This document shows, piece by piece, positions 55,522 to 64,000 of a stretch of 64,000 bases of DNA. Location of the stretch: the NCBI RefSeq assembly GCF_016793825.1, contig NZ_JAEULM010000019.1, positions 1-64,000 of the forward strand, read 5' to 3'. This DNA comes from Sphingopyxis sp. (lineage in GTDB: Bacteria; Pseudomonadota; Alphaproteobacteria; Sphingomonadales; Sphingomonadaceae). The notes under the pieces are model-generated. The model was not told the DNA's origin and searched no databases. It saw only the letters and a program-made list of their open reading frames with translations. Position 1 is the stretch's first letter, and every line of letters begins with the position of its first letter. The position numbers were made by a program, and so were the translations under genes.

Positions 55522-55806
55522 ATGAAAAAGATTCTTCTTCCCATAGCCGCCCTGTTCGCTGCCGTGCCGGTGGCGGCTCATGCCCAAGAGCAGCGTTTCG
55601 AACATGAGGGGCGCATCTACAGCTATTCGGTCACGCAGGCCGGCGGCTATCGCGTCATCAGCGGCGTCGAGGAAAAGACCGGAAAACCGTTTGTCCTTCG
55701 TGTCGGCGAGCATCGTGTCCGCGGCACCGTCGGCTCGCAGCAGGTCAGCTTCACGCTGCGCGAGGTCGAACCGCTGGCGAAGGTCACGATTCTCGCTTCG
55801 CGCTGA
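55522..55806 (+). CDS. small exported protein of unknown function
   Basis: A 94-residue protein with a signal peptide (MKKILLPIAALFAAVPVAAHA, cut before QEQ) and a compact beta-rich mature domain (RIYSYSVTQAGGYRVISGVEEKTGKPF, FVLRVGEHRVRGTVG). No family recognised; the mature part has no cysteines. Periplasmic location expected. It has its own hairpin terminator. Confidence 0.7.
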   Translation: MKKILLPIAALFAAVPVAAHAQEQRFEHEGRIYSYSVTQAGGYRVISGVEEKTGKPFVLRVGEHRVRGTVGSQQVSFTLREVEPLAKVTILASR

Positions 55807-55821
55807 ACTCGCTCCGTCCGC

Positions 55822-55865
55822 AGACCCCATGGCGCAAAATGCGCTATGGGGTCTGTTCGTTTTGC
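55822..55865 (+). terminator. hairpin terminator before purL
   Basis: A 15-base stem with one mismatch: AGACCCCATGGCGCA pairs with TGCGCTATGGGGTCT across AAA, followed by GTTCGTTTTG. It ends the small exported-protein gene 16 bases after its stop. Confidence 0.75.
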
Positions 55866-55888
55866 GCTCGCGCCGCTAAAGGCGCGCC

Positions 55889-58144
55889 ATGACCCAGACA
55901 GCACCCGCGCCCGCCTCCGTCATCACCCCCGAGATCGTCGCCGAGCACGGCCTTTCTCCGCAAGAATATGACCGCGTCCTGTCCGCGCTCGGGCGCGAGC
56001 CGAACCTTGTCGAACTCGGCATCTTCTCGGTCATGTGGTCCGAGCATTGCAGCTACAAAAGCTCGCGCATCCACCTCAAGAAGCTGCCGACAGAGGCGCC
56101 CTGGGTAATCTGCGGTCCCGGCGAAAATGCCGGCGTCATCGACATCGGCGAAGGGCCGAACGGCAAGAGACTTGCCGCCATCTTCAAGATGGAGAGCCAC
56201 AACCACCCGTCGTACATCGAACCCTATCAGGGCGCGGCAACGGGGGTCGGCGGCATCTTGCGCGACGTGTTCACGATGGGCGCGCGGCCGGTCGCGAACC
56301 TTAACGCGCTGCGCTTCGGCCGGCCCGAGCATCCGAAGATGAAGCACCTCATTTCGGGCGTCGTCCATGGTATCGGCGGCTATGGCAATTGCGTCGGCGT
56401 CCCGACCGTCGGCGGCGAGGTCAATTTCCACAAGGCCTATGACGGCAATATCCTGGTCAATGCGATGACCGTCGGCATCGCCGAGCAGGACAGGATCTTC
56501 TATTCGGCCGCGAGTGGCGTCGGCAATCCGATCGTCTATGTCGGCTCGAAGACCGGCCGCGACGGCATCCACGGCGCGACGATGGCGTCGGCGGATTTCG
56601 GCGAGGATGCCGAGGAAAAGCGCCCGACCGTGCAGGTCGGCGACCCCTTCACCGAAAAATTGCTGATCGAGGCGTGCCTCGAGTTGATGGCGTCGGACGC
56701 GATCGTCGCGATTCAGGATATGGGCGCCGCGGGCCTCACCTCCTCGTCGGTCGAGATGGCGTCGAAGGGCGGCGTCGGCCTCCACCTCAAGATGGACGAC
56801 GTGCCGCAGCGCGAAACGGGGATGACGGCGTATGAGATGATGCTGTCGGAATCGCAGGAACGCATGTTGATGGTCCTGAAACCCGGCAAGGAGGATTTCG
56901 CGAAAGCGATCTTCGAGAAATGGGAACTCGACTTCGCGGTCATCGGCACCGTCACCGACACCGGCCGCATGGTGCTGGAACATCATGGCGAGATCGTCTG
57001 CGACATCCCGCTCGCGCCGCTCGCCGACGATGCGCCGCTATATGACCGCCCGCACGTTCCGACGCCAAAGCAGGCCGAGTTGACGAACGTCCCCGAGACG
57101 AAGGACGTCGCAGCGGATCTGAAGACGCTGATGGGCACGCCCGACATCGCCAGCCGCCGCTGGATCTGGGAACAATATGACAGCCAGGTCGGCGCCGACA
57201 CGGTGCAGACCGGCGGCGACGCCGCGCTCGTCCGCATCCACGGCACCCATCGCGCGCTGGCGATGAGCACCGACTGCACCCCGCGCTATTGCTACGCCGA
57301 CCCGGTCGAAGGCGGCAAGCAGGCGGTTGCCGAAACCTGGCGCAACATCACCGCGGTCGGCGCGACGCCGCTGGCGATCACCAATTGCCTGAACTTCGCG
57401 AACCCGCAGCGCCCCGAAATCATGGGGCAGATCACCGGCTGCCTCGACGGCATGGCACAGGCATGCCGCGCGCTCGACTATCCGATCGTGTCGGGCAACG
57501 TCAGCCTCTATAATGAATCCAAGGCGACCGGTGGCGGCAGCGCGATCCTGCCGACCCCCGCGATCGGCGGCGTCGGCGTGATCGACGACCTGTCACACGC
57601 CGTCGGGATCGGCTTCAAGCGCACCGGCGACATCGTGCTCGCTGTCGGCGAGCGCGCCGGCCACCTCGGCCAGTCGGTCTGGCTGCGCGAAATTTTGGGC
57701 CGCGAGGAAGGCCCGCCGCCGCCCGTCGACCTGCGCGCGGAAAAGCGCACCGGCGATTTCATCCGTCACGCGATCAATGCGGGCTGGATCACGGCCTGCC
57801 ATGACGTCTCCGACGGCGGTGTCGCGGTGACGCTGGCCGAGATGGCGCTGAAGTCGGACATCGGTGTGCTGGTCAGCGAGGAACAGCCCTTCGGCGTCGC
57901 GGAAAGTTTCTTCGGCGAGGATCAGGGCCTCTATCTCGTCACGGTCTGCGACACCTGTCTCGCCGATTTCCTCGACGCCGCGGGTCGCGCCGACGTGCCG
58001 GTCGATCCGCTCGGCCGCACGATCAAGGATCGCATCGTCTTCGAACTGCCCGACAGCGACCATCAGGTCACGCTGGCGGAACTGCGCGACGCGCACGAAG
58101 GCTTCTTCCCGACCCTGATGGGAGCCGACGCGGCGCTGGCATGA
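55889..58144 (+). CDS. purL: phosphoribosylformylglycinamidine synthase subunit II
   Basis: The 751-residue small-type PurL, which needs separate PurS and PurQ to turn FGAR and glutamine into FGAM in purine synthesis. It carries [45 protein letters not shown], the second-half repeat [10 protein letters not shown] and the [11 protein letters not shown] string. No amidotransferase domain is fused. purS and purQ are not in the window. Confidence 0.97.
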   Translation: MTQTAPAPASVITPEIVAEHGLSPQEYDRVLSALGREPNLVELGIFSVMWSEHCSYKSSRIHLKKLPTEAPWVICGPGENAGVIDIGEGPNGKRLAAIFKMESHNHPSYIEPYQGAATGVGGILRDVFTMGARPVANLNALRFGRPEHPKMKHLISGVVHGIGGYGNCVGVPTVGGEVNFHKAYDGNILVNAMTVGIAEQDRIFYSAASGVGNPIVYVGSKTGRDGIHGATMASADFGEDAEEKRPTVQVGDPFTEKLLIEACLELMASDAIVAIQDMGAAGLTSSSVEMASKGGVGLHLKMDDVPQRETGMTAYEMMLSESQERMLMVLKPGKEDFAKAIFEKWELDFAVIGTVTDTGRMVLEHHGEIVCDIPLAPLADDAPLYDRPHVPTPKQAELTNVPETKDVAADLKTLMGTPDIASRRWIWEQYDSQVGADTVQTGGDAALVRIHGTHRALAMSTDCTPRYCYADPVEGGKQAVAETWRNITAVGATPLAITNCLNFANPQRPEIMGQITGCLDGMAQACRALDYPIVSGNVSLYNESKATGGGSAILPTPAIGGVGVIDDLSHAVGIGFKRTGDIVLAVGERAGHLGQSVWLREILGREEGPPPPVDLRAEKRTGDFIRHAINAGWITACHDVSDGGVAVTLAEMALKSDIGVLVSEEQPFGVAESFFGEDQGLYLVTVCDTCLADFLDAAGRADVPVDPLGRTIKDRIVFELPDSDHQVTLAELRDAHEGFFPTLMGADAALA

Positions 58145-58154
58145 TATTCCCACT

Positions 58155-58184
58155 CCGTCGTCCCGACCAAGGCCGGGATGACGG
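58155..58184. repeat. short inverted repeat after purL
   Basis: CCGTCGTCCCG and CGGGATGACGG around an eight-base loop (one mismatch), followed by AGGTTTTG. It can serve as the purL 3' hairpin; GTCATCCCGG-type hairpins are frequent in proteobacterial intergenic DNA. Confidence 0.6.
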
Positions 58185-58214
58185 AGGTTTTGCCGGGACG
58201 GAGGGACTGGAGAC

Positions 58215-58949
58215 ATGAGCATCCATATCGGAGTCGGCGGCTGGACCTTCGAGCCGTGGCGCGGCACCTTCTACCCGGACAAGCATCCCCAGAAGCGGGA
58301 GCTCGAATATGCCGGCCAGCATCTGACCGGGATCGAGATCAATGGCACCTATTATGGCAGCCAGAAGCCCGAGAGCTTCGCCAACTGGGCGGCCTCCGTC
58401 CCCGACGGCTTCCGGTTCAGCGTCAAGGCGTCGCGCTTCGCCACCAATCGAAAGGTGCTGGCCGAAGGCGCGGGGTCGATCGAGAAATTCCTGACGCAGG
58501 GGCTGACGCGGCTCGGCGACCGGCTGGGGCCGATCCACTGGCAATTCATGGCGACCAAGAAATTCGACCGCGACGATTTCGCCGGTTTTCTGGACTTGCT
58601 ACCCGAGACGCAGGACGGCCTGCCGCTCCGCCATGCGATCGAAGTGCGGCACGAGAGTTTTCGCGATCCGGCGTTCATCGCCATGTTGCGCGAACGGAAC
58701 ATGGCGGTCGTCTATGCCGACAGCAACGAATTTCCCTGCATCGACGAACAGACCGCGGACTTCACCTACGCCCGCCTCCAGCGATCGCAGGAGGATGTCG
58801 ACACCGGCTATACCGAAGCGGCGCTGGACAGTTGGGCAAAGCAGGCGAAGGATTGGGCCAGGGACGGCCGCGACGTCTTCCTCTTTTTCATCGCCGGGGC
58901 CAAGGTCCGCAACCCGGCCGCCGCACAGGCGCTGATCGCGCGGCTATGA
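58215..58949 (+). CDS. DUF72 (YecE-like) protein
   Basis: A 244-residue TIM-barrel-like protein with the DUF72 strings HIGVGGWTFEPWRGTFYP, FTGIEING-like TGIEINGTYYGSQK, FRFSVKASRF, GPIHWQFMATKKFD and AIEVRHESF. No enzymatic role is settled. Its TGA overlaps the next gene's ATG (ATGA), so it is co-translated with a DUF3052 protein. Confidence 0.86.
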   Translation: MSIHIGVGGWTFEPWRGTFYPDKHPQKRELEYAGQHLTGIEINGTYYGSQKPESFANWAASVPDGFRFSVKASRFATNRKVLAEGAGSIEKFLTQGLTRLGDRLGPIHWQFMATKKFDRDDFAGFLDLLPETQDGLPLRHAIEVRHESFRDPAFIAMLRERNMAVVYADSNEFPCIDEQTADFTYARLQRSQEDVDTGYTEAALDSWAKQAKDWARDGRDVFLFFIAGAKVRNPAAAQALIARL

Positions 58950-59347
58950 CCGCAGGCTATTCGGGCACACCGCTTGCCAAGAAACTGTCGCTGAAGGACG
59001 GCATGTCGGTGTGGTTCCACGCCATGCCCGCAAGTGTTCGCGCCGGGATCGACGAGGTCGTACTTAACGAACGTGATAAGCCCGAGACGGGACTTCAGGC
59101 CGCGCACATCTTCATGACCGAGCGCGCCGAACTCGCACAGTGGCTGGGCGACCTCCGCACGCTGATCGATCCTGCGGGCTTCGTCTGGGTGAGCTGGCCC
59201 AAGAAGGCCTCAAAAGTACGGACCGACATCAGCGAGGACATCGTGCGCGACGTCTGTCTGCCAATGGGCTGGGTCGATGTGAAGGTCTGCGCCGTGGACG
59301 CAACCTGGTCGGGTCTGAAACTGATGATCCGGAAAGAACTGCGCTGA
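58946..59347 (+). CDS. DUF3052 family protein
   Basis: A 133-residue protein: AGYSGTPLAKKLSLKDG at the start and FVWVSWPKKASKVRTDISEDIVRD ... GWVDVKVCAVDATWSGLKLMIR at the end, the DUF3052 pattern. Function unknown. It is the second gene of a two-gene unit with DUF72 and ends eight bases before a strong terminator. Confidence 0.85.
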   Translation: MTAGYSGTPLAKKLSLKDGMSVWFHAMPASVRAGIDEVVLNERDKPETGLQAAHIFMTERAELAQWLGDLRTLIDPAGFVWVSWPKKASKVRTDISEDIVRDVCLPMGWVDVKVCAVDATWSGLKLMIRKELR

Positions 59348-59353
59348 TATAAA

Positions 59354-59377
59354 AAGCCCCGGCTTTCACCGGGGCTT
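59354..59377. terminator. bidirectional terminator
   Basis: AAGCCCCGG / CCGGGGCTT with a six-base loop between convergent genes. TTCTTTCGTT follows on the plus strand and TTTTTATA on the minus strand, so it serves both the DUF3052 gene and coq4. Confidence 0.9.
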
Positions 59378-59384
59378 CTTTCGT

Positions 59385-60164
59385 TCACGCCATCGCGGCC
59401 TTTGACGCGAGGAAGTTGTACGGATCGATTCCACGGCTGCGGTACGCGCGGTGCGCCTCCTGATACAGCGTCGGTTCTCCGATTCCCAACCGCGCGCGCG
59501 CGGCGTCGAGCGGTTCGGCGAGGAGCGAACGAATGTCCTGCTCGATGATCGCCTTCGATGCCTTGCCGTGACGCTGGCCCTGACGGATCGCGCCCATCAC
59601 CGGCGCATCGCTCTTGATGCCGCGCTTCACTTCGTATCCGCCGGCATAGGCGATGAAGAAATTGCCGTAGTTGCCGGTCTGGCCATAGGTGAAACCAAGC
59701 ACGCACTGTTCGCCGAGCGCATCGCGGCCATAGCCCGTCAGGATATGAAACAGATCGTGCGTGTCGCGCAGGCGGTTCGCATACCATTGGATCTGGTCGT
59801 CGAACTTCGGGCGGCCCATCTTGTCCGCCTCGGCCACCAGACCCGCTGCCGACAGGCCCTCGCGGCGCATGAAGGTGACATAGGCGTGGCCGACGCTCCC
59901 TTCGGGCAGCGCGTCGATCCACCCGTGGTCGTCGAGCAGGTCGGGGAGATAGGGTTCGGTTTCCATCAGCCGCCGGCCGAGGTCGCTTTCGACGAAAGCA
60001 CGCGCGTCATCGAGGAAGCCCTTGCGCGGCAGATTCTCGAAGATGTGGAAGACCTGTTCGGTGTCTTCCTTGTCCTTGATCAGTTTGCGGAAGTGGCCGA
60101 ACGCCTTGAACGGGCGGAACTTGGCGGGCTGACGATCAGGATGGGAGAAGATGGTCGGGATCAT
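59385..60164 (-). CDS. coq4: ubiquinone biosynthesis protein COQ4 homologue
   Basis: A 259-residue helical protein. The metal motif HDLFH in RDTHDLFHILTGYGRDALGE fits the COQ4 HDxxH-x11-E zinc site. In mitochondria COQ4 is needed for ubiquinone assembly and has been proposed to act in ring decarboxylation-hydroxylation. Alphaproteobacteria carry copies. ATG 60164 follows GAGAG at good spacing; a frame extending to 60344 crosses the promoter and is rejected. A promoter with a palindromic operator lies just upstream. Confidence 0.88.
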   Translation of the reverse strand: MIPTIFSHPDRQPAKFRPFKAFGHFRKLIKDKEDTEQVFHIFENLPRKGFLDDARAFVESDLGRRLMETEPYLPDLLDDHGWIDALPEGSVGHAYVTFMRREGLSAAGLVAEADKMGRPKFDDQIQWYANRLRDTHDLFHILTGYGRDALGEQCVLGFTYGQTGNYGNFFIAYAGGYEVKRGIKSDAPVMGAIRQGQRHGKASKAIIEQDIRSLLAEPLDAARARLGIGEPTLYQEAHRAYRSRGIDPYNFLASKAAMA

Positions 60165-60208
60165 GGCGGCTCTCTTTGGCGAGTTTTGACGAATCATCTG
60201 ATGCTGTG

Positions 60209-60236
60209 CAAATAGCATTACTGACATAAATGTCAA
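60209..60236 (-). promoter_or_regulatory. coq4 promoter with palindromic operator
   Basis: On the minus strand TTGACA (60236-60231), 16 bases, TATTTG (60214-60209). A perfect palindrome TGACAT-AA-ATGTCA (60222-60235) overlaps the -35 box, so a dimeric repressor probably controls coq4. The regulator is not identifiable from the window. Confidence 0.65.
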
Positions 60237-60322
60237 TAGTGTTCCACGATACCGCAAAAACCGCTCGACGCCTATCGGCCCGCGCGATACCCCCTCCGCC
60301 GATGAGCCGAAGGGGATGCGGC

Positions 60323-61576
60323 ATGGAAATGCAGACAGCGACAATGCGCTACGAAAGCCTGGACGCCATCCGCGGCGTGGCGGTGATGGGGATATTGGCG
60401 ATGAACATCGTCGCCTTTGCCCTGCCGATGAGCGCCTATTTCAATCCGGCCGCGGGTGGACCGCCCACGACCGCCGATCTTGCGACATGGACGTTCAATT
60501 TCATTTTCGTCGATTCGAAGATGCGCGGCCTGTTCTCGGTGCTGTTCGGCGCGAGCACGCTGCTGGTGATCCAGAGCGCCGAAGCGGGTGGACGTAGCCC
60601 GCTGAACACTCATTATTCCCGCATGTTGTGGCTCGGCCTGTTCGGTCTCGCGCATTTCTATTTCCTGTGGTTTGGCGACATTCTGTCGCTTTATGCCGTC
60701 TGCGGGCTGCTGCTCTATCCGTTCCGCGGCCTGTCGATCCGCGCCCTGTTGCTGTGGGCCGCAGGCTTCCTGATCGTCGCGCTGCTCCTCATGGGAGTCT
60801 CATGGTTTTCGATGGCGATGTTCGAGGTGGGCCAACTGCCGGCCGACGCCGCGCAGGGCACCCGGGAACAGCTCGCGATGTTCAACGCCATGATGGGGCC
60901 GGACTCCCCCGCCTATGCCGATGACGTCCGACATTTCCTCGGCAGCTATGCCGAGATCGCCGGCCGGCGCCTGGGCGAAGGAGCGATCGAACCGCTGGAG
61001 CAGGTCATGCTGTTCCTTTGGGAAACCATGGCATTGATGCTGATTGGCATGGCGCTGTTCAAATCGCGGATGCTGACAGGCGAATGGAGTACGGCGCGCT
61101 ATGCCCGATGGGCGGCGATCTGCTTTCTGATCGCGGCACCGCCACTGGCCTTCATCGCCTGGCACAGCGGCCGGGCGGGCTTCGATACGGTTTCGATCTT
61201 CGGCGCCGCGCTCTTCTTTTCCACGCCCTTCGACTTTCTGATGACGGTCGGATGGGCTGCGCTGATCATGCTGCTGATCAAGACTGCGGCCCGCGATGCG
61301 GTGCGCGCCCGCCTTGCCGCAACGGGACGCATGGCGTTCAGCAATTACCTGACGACGACGATCGTGATGACCACGATCTTCTATGGCTATGGGCTGGGGC
61401 TGTTCGGCAGCGTGTCGCGGACGATGCTGTATCTGTTCTGCTTTGGTATGTGGGCCGCGATGCTGCTCTGGTCGAAGCCCTGGCTCGACCGGTTCCAATA
61501 TGGTCCGCTGGAATGGATATGGCGCAGCCTGTCGCGCTGGAAATTGCAACCGATGCGAAAGCCGGTGGCGGCTTGA
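60323..61576 (+). CDS. DUF418 domain membrane protein
   Basis: A 417-residue membrane protein: ESLDAIRGVAVMGILAMNIVAFALP at the start and the DUF418 C-terminal strings LAATGRMAFSNYLTTTIVMTTIFYGYGLGLFG and WLDRFQYGPLEWIWRSL. About ten hydrophobic segments, distantly like acyltransferase-3/YeiB. Function unknown. ATG 60323 has AGGGG about nine bases upstream; an ATG at 60230 lies within the coq4 operator. It diverges from coq4 and could share its operator. Confidence 0.85.
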   Translation: MEMQTATMRYESLDAIRGVAVMGILAMNIVAFALPMSAYFNPAAGGPPTTADLATWTFNFIFVDSKMRGLFSVLFGASTLLVIQSAEAGGRSPLNTHYSRMLWLGLFGLAHFYFLWFGDILSLYAVCGLLLYPFRGLSIRALLLWAAGFLIVALLLMGVSWFSMAMFEVGQLPADAAQGTREQLAMFNAMMGPDSPAYADDVRHFLGSYAEIAGRRLGEGAIEPLEQVMLFLWETMALMLIGMALFKSRMLTGEWSTARYARWAAICFLIAAPPLAFIAWHSGRAGFDTVSIFGAALFFSTPFDFLMTVGWAALIMLLIKTAARDAVRARLAATGRMAFSNYLTTTIVMTTIFYGYGLGLFGSVSRTMLYLFCFGMWAAMLLWSKPWLDRFQYGPLEWIWRSLSRWKLQPMRKPVAA

Positions 61577-61582
61577 GGACGG

Positions 61583-61987
61583 TCAGTAGCTGGCGGCGCG
61601 CCCAAAGGTTGCCGGGCGTCGCTGCACCAGCGGATTGGCCTCGCGCTCAAGCGCTTCCAGCGTTTCCTCGAACAACGGGCGCAACGTCACGACGCGCGGC
61701 AGATATTCCTCGGGGCTGATCTGCGCTTCGACGCAGTGCCGGCCGAACATCTCGATATCCTCGGCCAGCGCGCCGAGTCGCTCGGCGCCGAACTGACGCG
61801 CCTCGCTCTTCAGCGTGTGCGCTGGCATGACGAGTCCGCCCGCATCACGGGCGCGCATCGCCTCTTCGATCGCGGCCACCGACTTGGTGCCGTCCTCGCG
61901 AAAATAGCCGAGAATGCGCACAAAGGCCGCACCCAGTTGGGCGCGCGTTGCGCGAAATTCATCCCAATCGACCAGGATCTCGTCCAA
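61583..61987 (-). CDS. histidine phosphotransfer (Hpt) domain protein
   Basis: A 134-residue stand-alone Hpt protein. The phosphorylatable histidine is His57 in PAHTLKSEARQFGAERL, the canonical HxLKxxA pattern, within a four-helix bundle; VTLRPLFEETLEALE is the last helix. It would relay phosphate between receiver domains. No kinase or receiver gene is adjacent, but hybrid kinases exist elsewhere (one at 25651). Convergent with DUF418, six bases apart. Confidence 0.83.
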   Translation of the reverse strand: MDEILVDWDEFRATRAQLGAAFVRILGYFREDGTKSVAAIEEAMRARDAGGLVMPAHTLKSEARQFGAERLGALAEDIEMFGRHCVEAQISPEEYLPRVVTLRPLFEETLEALEREANPLVQRRPATFGRAASY

Positions 61988-62104
61988 TGCCCTGTTCCCT
62001 CGGTGTTCAAATTGGTCCTTGGTCCCGGTGGCACCTTGCCCAGAAGTAGGTAAAAAAGAGGTTACGACGCCGCGCCCCCAGCGCGAAAGCCGACCCGTTT
62101 TGGG

Positions 62105-62344
62105 TCAGTCGCGGCGCACGCGCCAGCGACTCTCGCTCGCCGCGCCTGTTTCGGTCGCAAGTCGCCAGCCATGCTCTGCGGCGAGCGCTGCGACTTCGCG
62201 GGCCGCCTGGGGGTCGTCGGCGAGCAGCAGGACGTCGTCGGCCTCGCGCATGGCGCGCGCCAGCCGAAGCGCCGGCCAGGGGCACCGCATACCCCGCGAG
62301 TCGACCTCAAGGGGCCCGAAAGCCCCCGAACCGTCATTCGTCAT
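62105..62344 (-). CDS. TusA-like sulfurtransferase
   Basis: A 79-residue protein with the TusA/SirA motif RGMRCPWPALRLARAM, whose cysteine (CPxP) carries persulfide sulfur; the later strand DDVLLLADDPQAAREVAALAAEHGW completes the small alpha/beta fold. Members deliver sulfur for tRNA thiolation, molybdenum cofactor or other uses. Its start lies inside the last codons of der (11-base overlap, different frame), so it is probably translated after der. Confidence 0.85.
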   Translation of the reverse strand: MTNDGSGAFGPLEVDSRGMRCPWPALRLARAMREADDVLLLADDPQAAREVAALAAEHGWRLATETGAASESRWRVRRD

Positions 62345-63737
62345 ACGGGTTGCGCGAATTGCGGAAATTGAGCCGGACGGGGACGCCCTGGAACCCCAGT
62401 TCCTTGCGCATGCCGTTGACCAGATAGCGTTCATAGCTGCCCGGTAGCGCATCGGTCCGCGTACCGAAGACCACGAACGTCGGCGGCCGCGTGCGCGCCT
62501 GGGTGATATAGCGCAGCTTGATGCGCTTGCCGCCGGGCGCCGGCGGCGGGTTGGTTTCGACGGCGCCCTCGAACCAGCGGTTGAGCCGTGCGGTCGGAAC
62601 GCGGTTGGTCCAGATCGCGCGCTGTTCGAACGCGACACGAACCAGCGTGTCGATGCCCTTCCCCGTCGCCCCCGAAATGCTGAGCACCGGGACACCCTTG
62701 ACCTGGCTCAGGCCGTCGTCGAGCGCGGCGCGGACGCCATTGTACAGGGACGACGGATCTTCCGCGACATCCCACTTGTTGAGCGCGACGATCAGCGCGC
62801 GGCCTTCCTGCAACACACGGTCGGCGATGCGCAGATCCTGCGCCTCCAGTCCCTTCGTGGCGTCGAGCAACAAGACGACGACCTCCGCGAAATCCACCGC
62901 GTGGAGCGCATCGGCAACCGACAGCTTTTCGAGCTTGTCCTGCACCTTGGCCCGCTTGCGCATACCCGCGGTGTCGAACAACTGGATCTCGTGAACCTCG
63001 CCATCCTGTTCCCACTGCCAGTCGACGCGGATCGAATCGCGGGTGATCCCCGCCTCGGGGCCGGTGATCAGGCGATCCTCGCCGATCATGCGGTTGATGA
63101 GCGTGGATTTGCCGGCGTTGGGGCGACCGACGATCGCGAGCTTCATCGGACCGGACGGCGCGTCCTCTTCCTCGCCGTCCCCCTCTTCGTCCAGCTCGCC
63201 GGCCGGCGGCAGCGCTTCAGCCTCGGCGGCGTCATACGCCTCGACGATCGGACGGAGCGCGTCGAACAGGTCGACGATCCCTTCGCCATGCTCGGCGCTG
63301 AGCGCGATCGGATTGTCGAATCCGAGCGCATAGGATTCGAGCAGGCCGGTCTCACCCTGCTTGCCCTCCGCCTTGTTGACGACGAGGATGATCGGCGTGT
63401 CTTCGCTGCGCAGCCAGCGGGCGATTTCCTCGTCGAGCGGGGTCACGCCGGCGCGGCCGTCGATCATGAACAGCGCGGCATCGGCCTCGCGGACGGCCTT
63501 TTCGGTCTGGACCCGCATACGTCCGGGCAGCGTCGCCGCGTCCTGATCCTCGAACCCCGCCGTATCGACGATCAGGAATTCCAGCCCAAGCAGATTCGCG
63601 TCGCCCTCGCGCCGATCGCGCGTCACGCCCGGCTGGTCATCGACAAGCGCAAGGCGCTTGCCGACCAGCCGGTTGAACAGCGTCGACTTGCCGACATTCG
63701 GCCGGCCGACAATGGCGATCGTCGCGGACCGCGCCAT
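62334..63737 (-). CDS. der: ribosome-assembly GTPase Der (EngA)
   Basis: A 467-residue GTPase with two tandem G domains: GRPNVGKSTLFN (P-loop) and NKAEG in the first, GRPNAGKSTLINR and NKWD in the second, an acidic linker between them (LDEEGDGEEEDAPSG), and a C-terminal KH-like domain (FVVFGTRTDALPGSYERYL). Essential for assembly of the 50S subunit in known bacteria. Downstream of the bamB-like gene, 44 bases apart, the order common in proteobacteria. Confidence 0.97.
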   Translation of the reverse strand: MARSATIAIVGRPNVGKSTLFNRLVGKRLALVDDQPGVTRDRREGDANLLGLEFLIVDTAGFEDQDAATLPGRMRVQTEKAVREADAALFMIDGRAGVTPLDEEIARWLRSEDTPIILVVNKAEGKQGETGLLESYALGFDNPIALSAEHGEGIVDLFDALRPIVEAYDAAEAEALPPAGELDEEGDGEEEDAPSGPMKLAIVGRPNAGKSTLINRMIGEDRLITGPEAGITRDSIRVDWQWEQDGEVHEIQLFDTAGMRKRAKVQDKLEKLSVADALHAVDFAEVVVLLLDATKGLEAQDLRIADRVLQEGRALIVALNKWDVAEDPSSLYNGVRAALDDGLSQVKGVPVLSISGATGKGIDTLVRVAFEQRAIWTNRVPTARLNRWFEGAVETNPPPAPGGKRIKLRYITQARTRPPTFVVFGTRTDALPGSYERYLVNGMRKELGFQGVPVRLNFRNSRNPYDE

Positions 63738-63754
63738 GCTTCTATCCTACTTTC

Positions 63755-63776
63755 GGAGCCGCCGCGCGGCGGCTCC
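63755..63776. repeat. perfect GC palindrome between bamB-like gene and der
   Basis: GGAGCCGCCGC followed directly by GCGGCGGCTCC, an unbroken 22-base palindrome five bases past the bamB-like stop and 17 bases before der. No T-run follows on the minus strand, so it may be a 3' stabilising hairpin or partial attenuator. Confidence 0.6.
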
Positions 63777-63781
63777 CCCTG

Positions 63782-64000
63782 TTACCGCCAGGCGGTGATG
63801 CGCCCGTCGTCCGCCAGGACATAGAGCGTGTTGTTCGCAACGACCGGAGCCTGCGACAACGGCGCCTTGAACTCGGTCGTCGCGAGGGTCGAGCCATCGG
63901 CGGGCGAGAATTCGACAAGATGTCCCTCGCTGTTCACCGCGAGCAGGCGTCCGCCAGCCAGAATCGGGCCCGTCCAGCGGATCGGATCCTTCTTCTTCTT
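63782..64000 (-). CDS. BamB-like PQQ beta-propeller protein, C-terminal end only
   Basis: The last 72 residues of a protein whose start lies beyond the window. The strings GGRLLAVNSEGHLVEFSPADGSTL and VVANNTLYVLADDGRITAWR are repeats of a PQQ-type beta-propeller, as in the outer-membrane assembly lipoprotein BamB. BamB next to der is a conserved arrangement, which supports the call. No catalytic role can be judged from the fragment. Confidence 0.8.
   Translation of the reverse strand, partial: KKKKDPIRWTGPILAGGRLLAVNSEGHLVEFSPADGSTLATTEFKAPLSQAPVVANNTLYVLADDGRITAWR

Overview
The window looks like a chromosomal segment of a high-GC alphaproteobacterium of the order Sphingomonadales, most likely Sphingopyxis or a close relative. 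This is inferred from gene content: an acyl carrier protein plus serine palmitoyltransferase pair (sphingolipid synthesis), a PhoK-type alkaline phosphatase of the length known in Sphingomonas, the NepR/PhyR general stress switch, a COQ4-type ubiquinone protein, and a methionine synthase split into two proteins. No phage, insertion sequence, CRISPR array, rRNA or plasmid gene was seen. There is one tRNA.

Layout. 0-10 kb: tRNA-Gln, ilvE diverging from a MarR regulator, proC, phoK-like, dsbD-tlyA, tspO, a UbiK-like protein, YbjN and a secreted beta-helix protein. 10-16 kb: a methionine-cycle operon on the minus strand (ArsR-methyltransferase regulator resembling SahR, metF, metH-N, metH-C), with a palindrome lying exactly over its promoter. 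16-19 kb: two tandem alanine-rich lipoproteins with strong terminators, a small lipoprotein, a DJ-1/PfpI protein and a glutamine cyclotransferase. 19-23 kb: groESL with a perfect CIRCE operator, an HNH nuclease and a MATE exporter. 

23.4-35.3 kb is the most interesting stretch, a lipid island: an orphan Pycsar-type membrane effector, acp-spt, a hybrid histidine kinase, a Tam41-like cytidylyltransferase, a diacylglycerol/ceramide-kinase-like enzyme, a secreted DUF2141 protein, lptF-lptG, a fatty-acid desaturase and a GNAT-like protein that could be a bacterial ceramide synthase. Together they suggest that making, modifying and exporting a sphingolipid or phospholipid is encoded side by side.

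35-46 kb: amidotransferase, double cyclic-nucleotide-binding protein, xthA, erpA, M23 peptidase, DUF455, peroxiredoxin, glnE, then phyR diverging from the unlisted small gene nepR, tgt and a hemerythrin protein. Both nepR and the hemerythrin gene carry a GGAAC-N17-GTT promoter of the EcfG stress-sigma type. 46-52 kb: a PAS-GGDEF-EAL-PilZ protein and an acyltransferase-3/SGNH protein. 52-64 kb: xseB-ispA-coaD-ppi-queA, a membrane hydrolase-like protein, purL, DUF72-DUF3052, coq4 behind a palindromic operator, DUF418, an Hpt protein, a TusA protein, der, and the 3' end of a BamB-like protein that runs off the window. 

Annotations rest on reading translated motifs by eye; no database or alignment was run.
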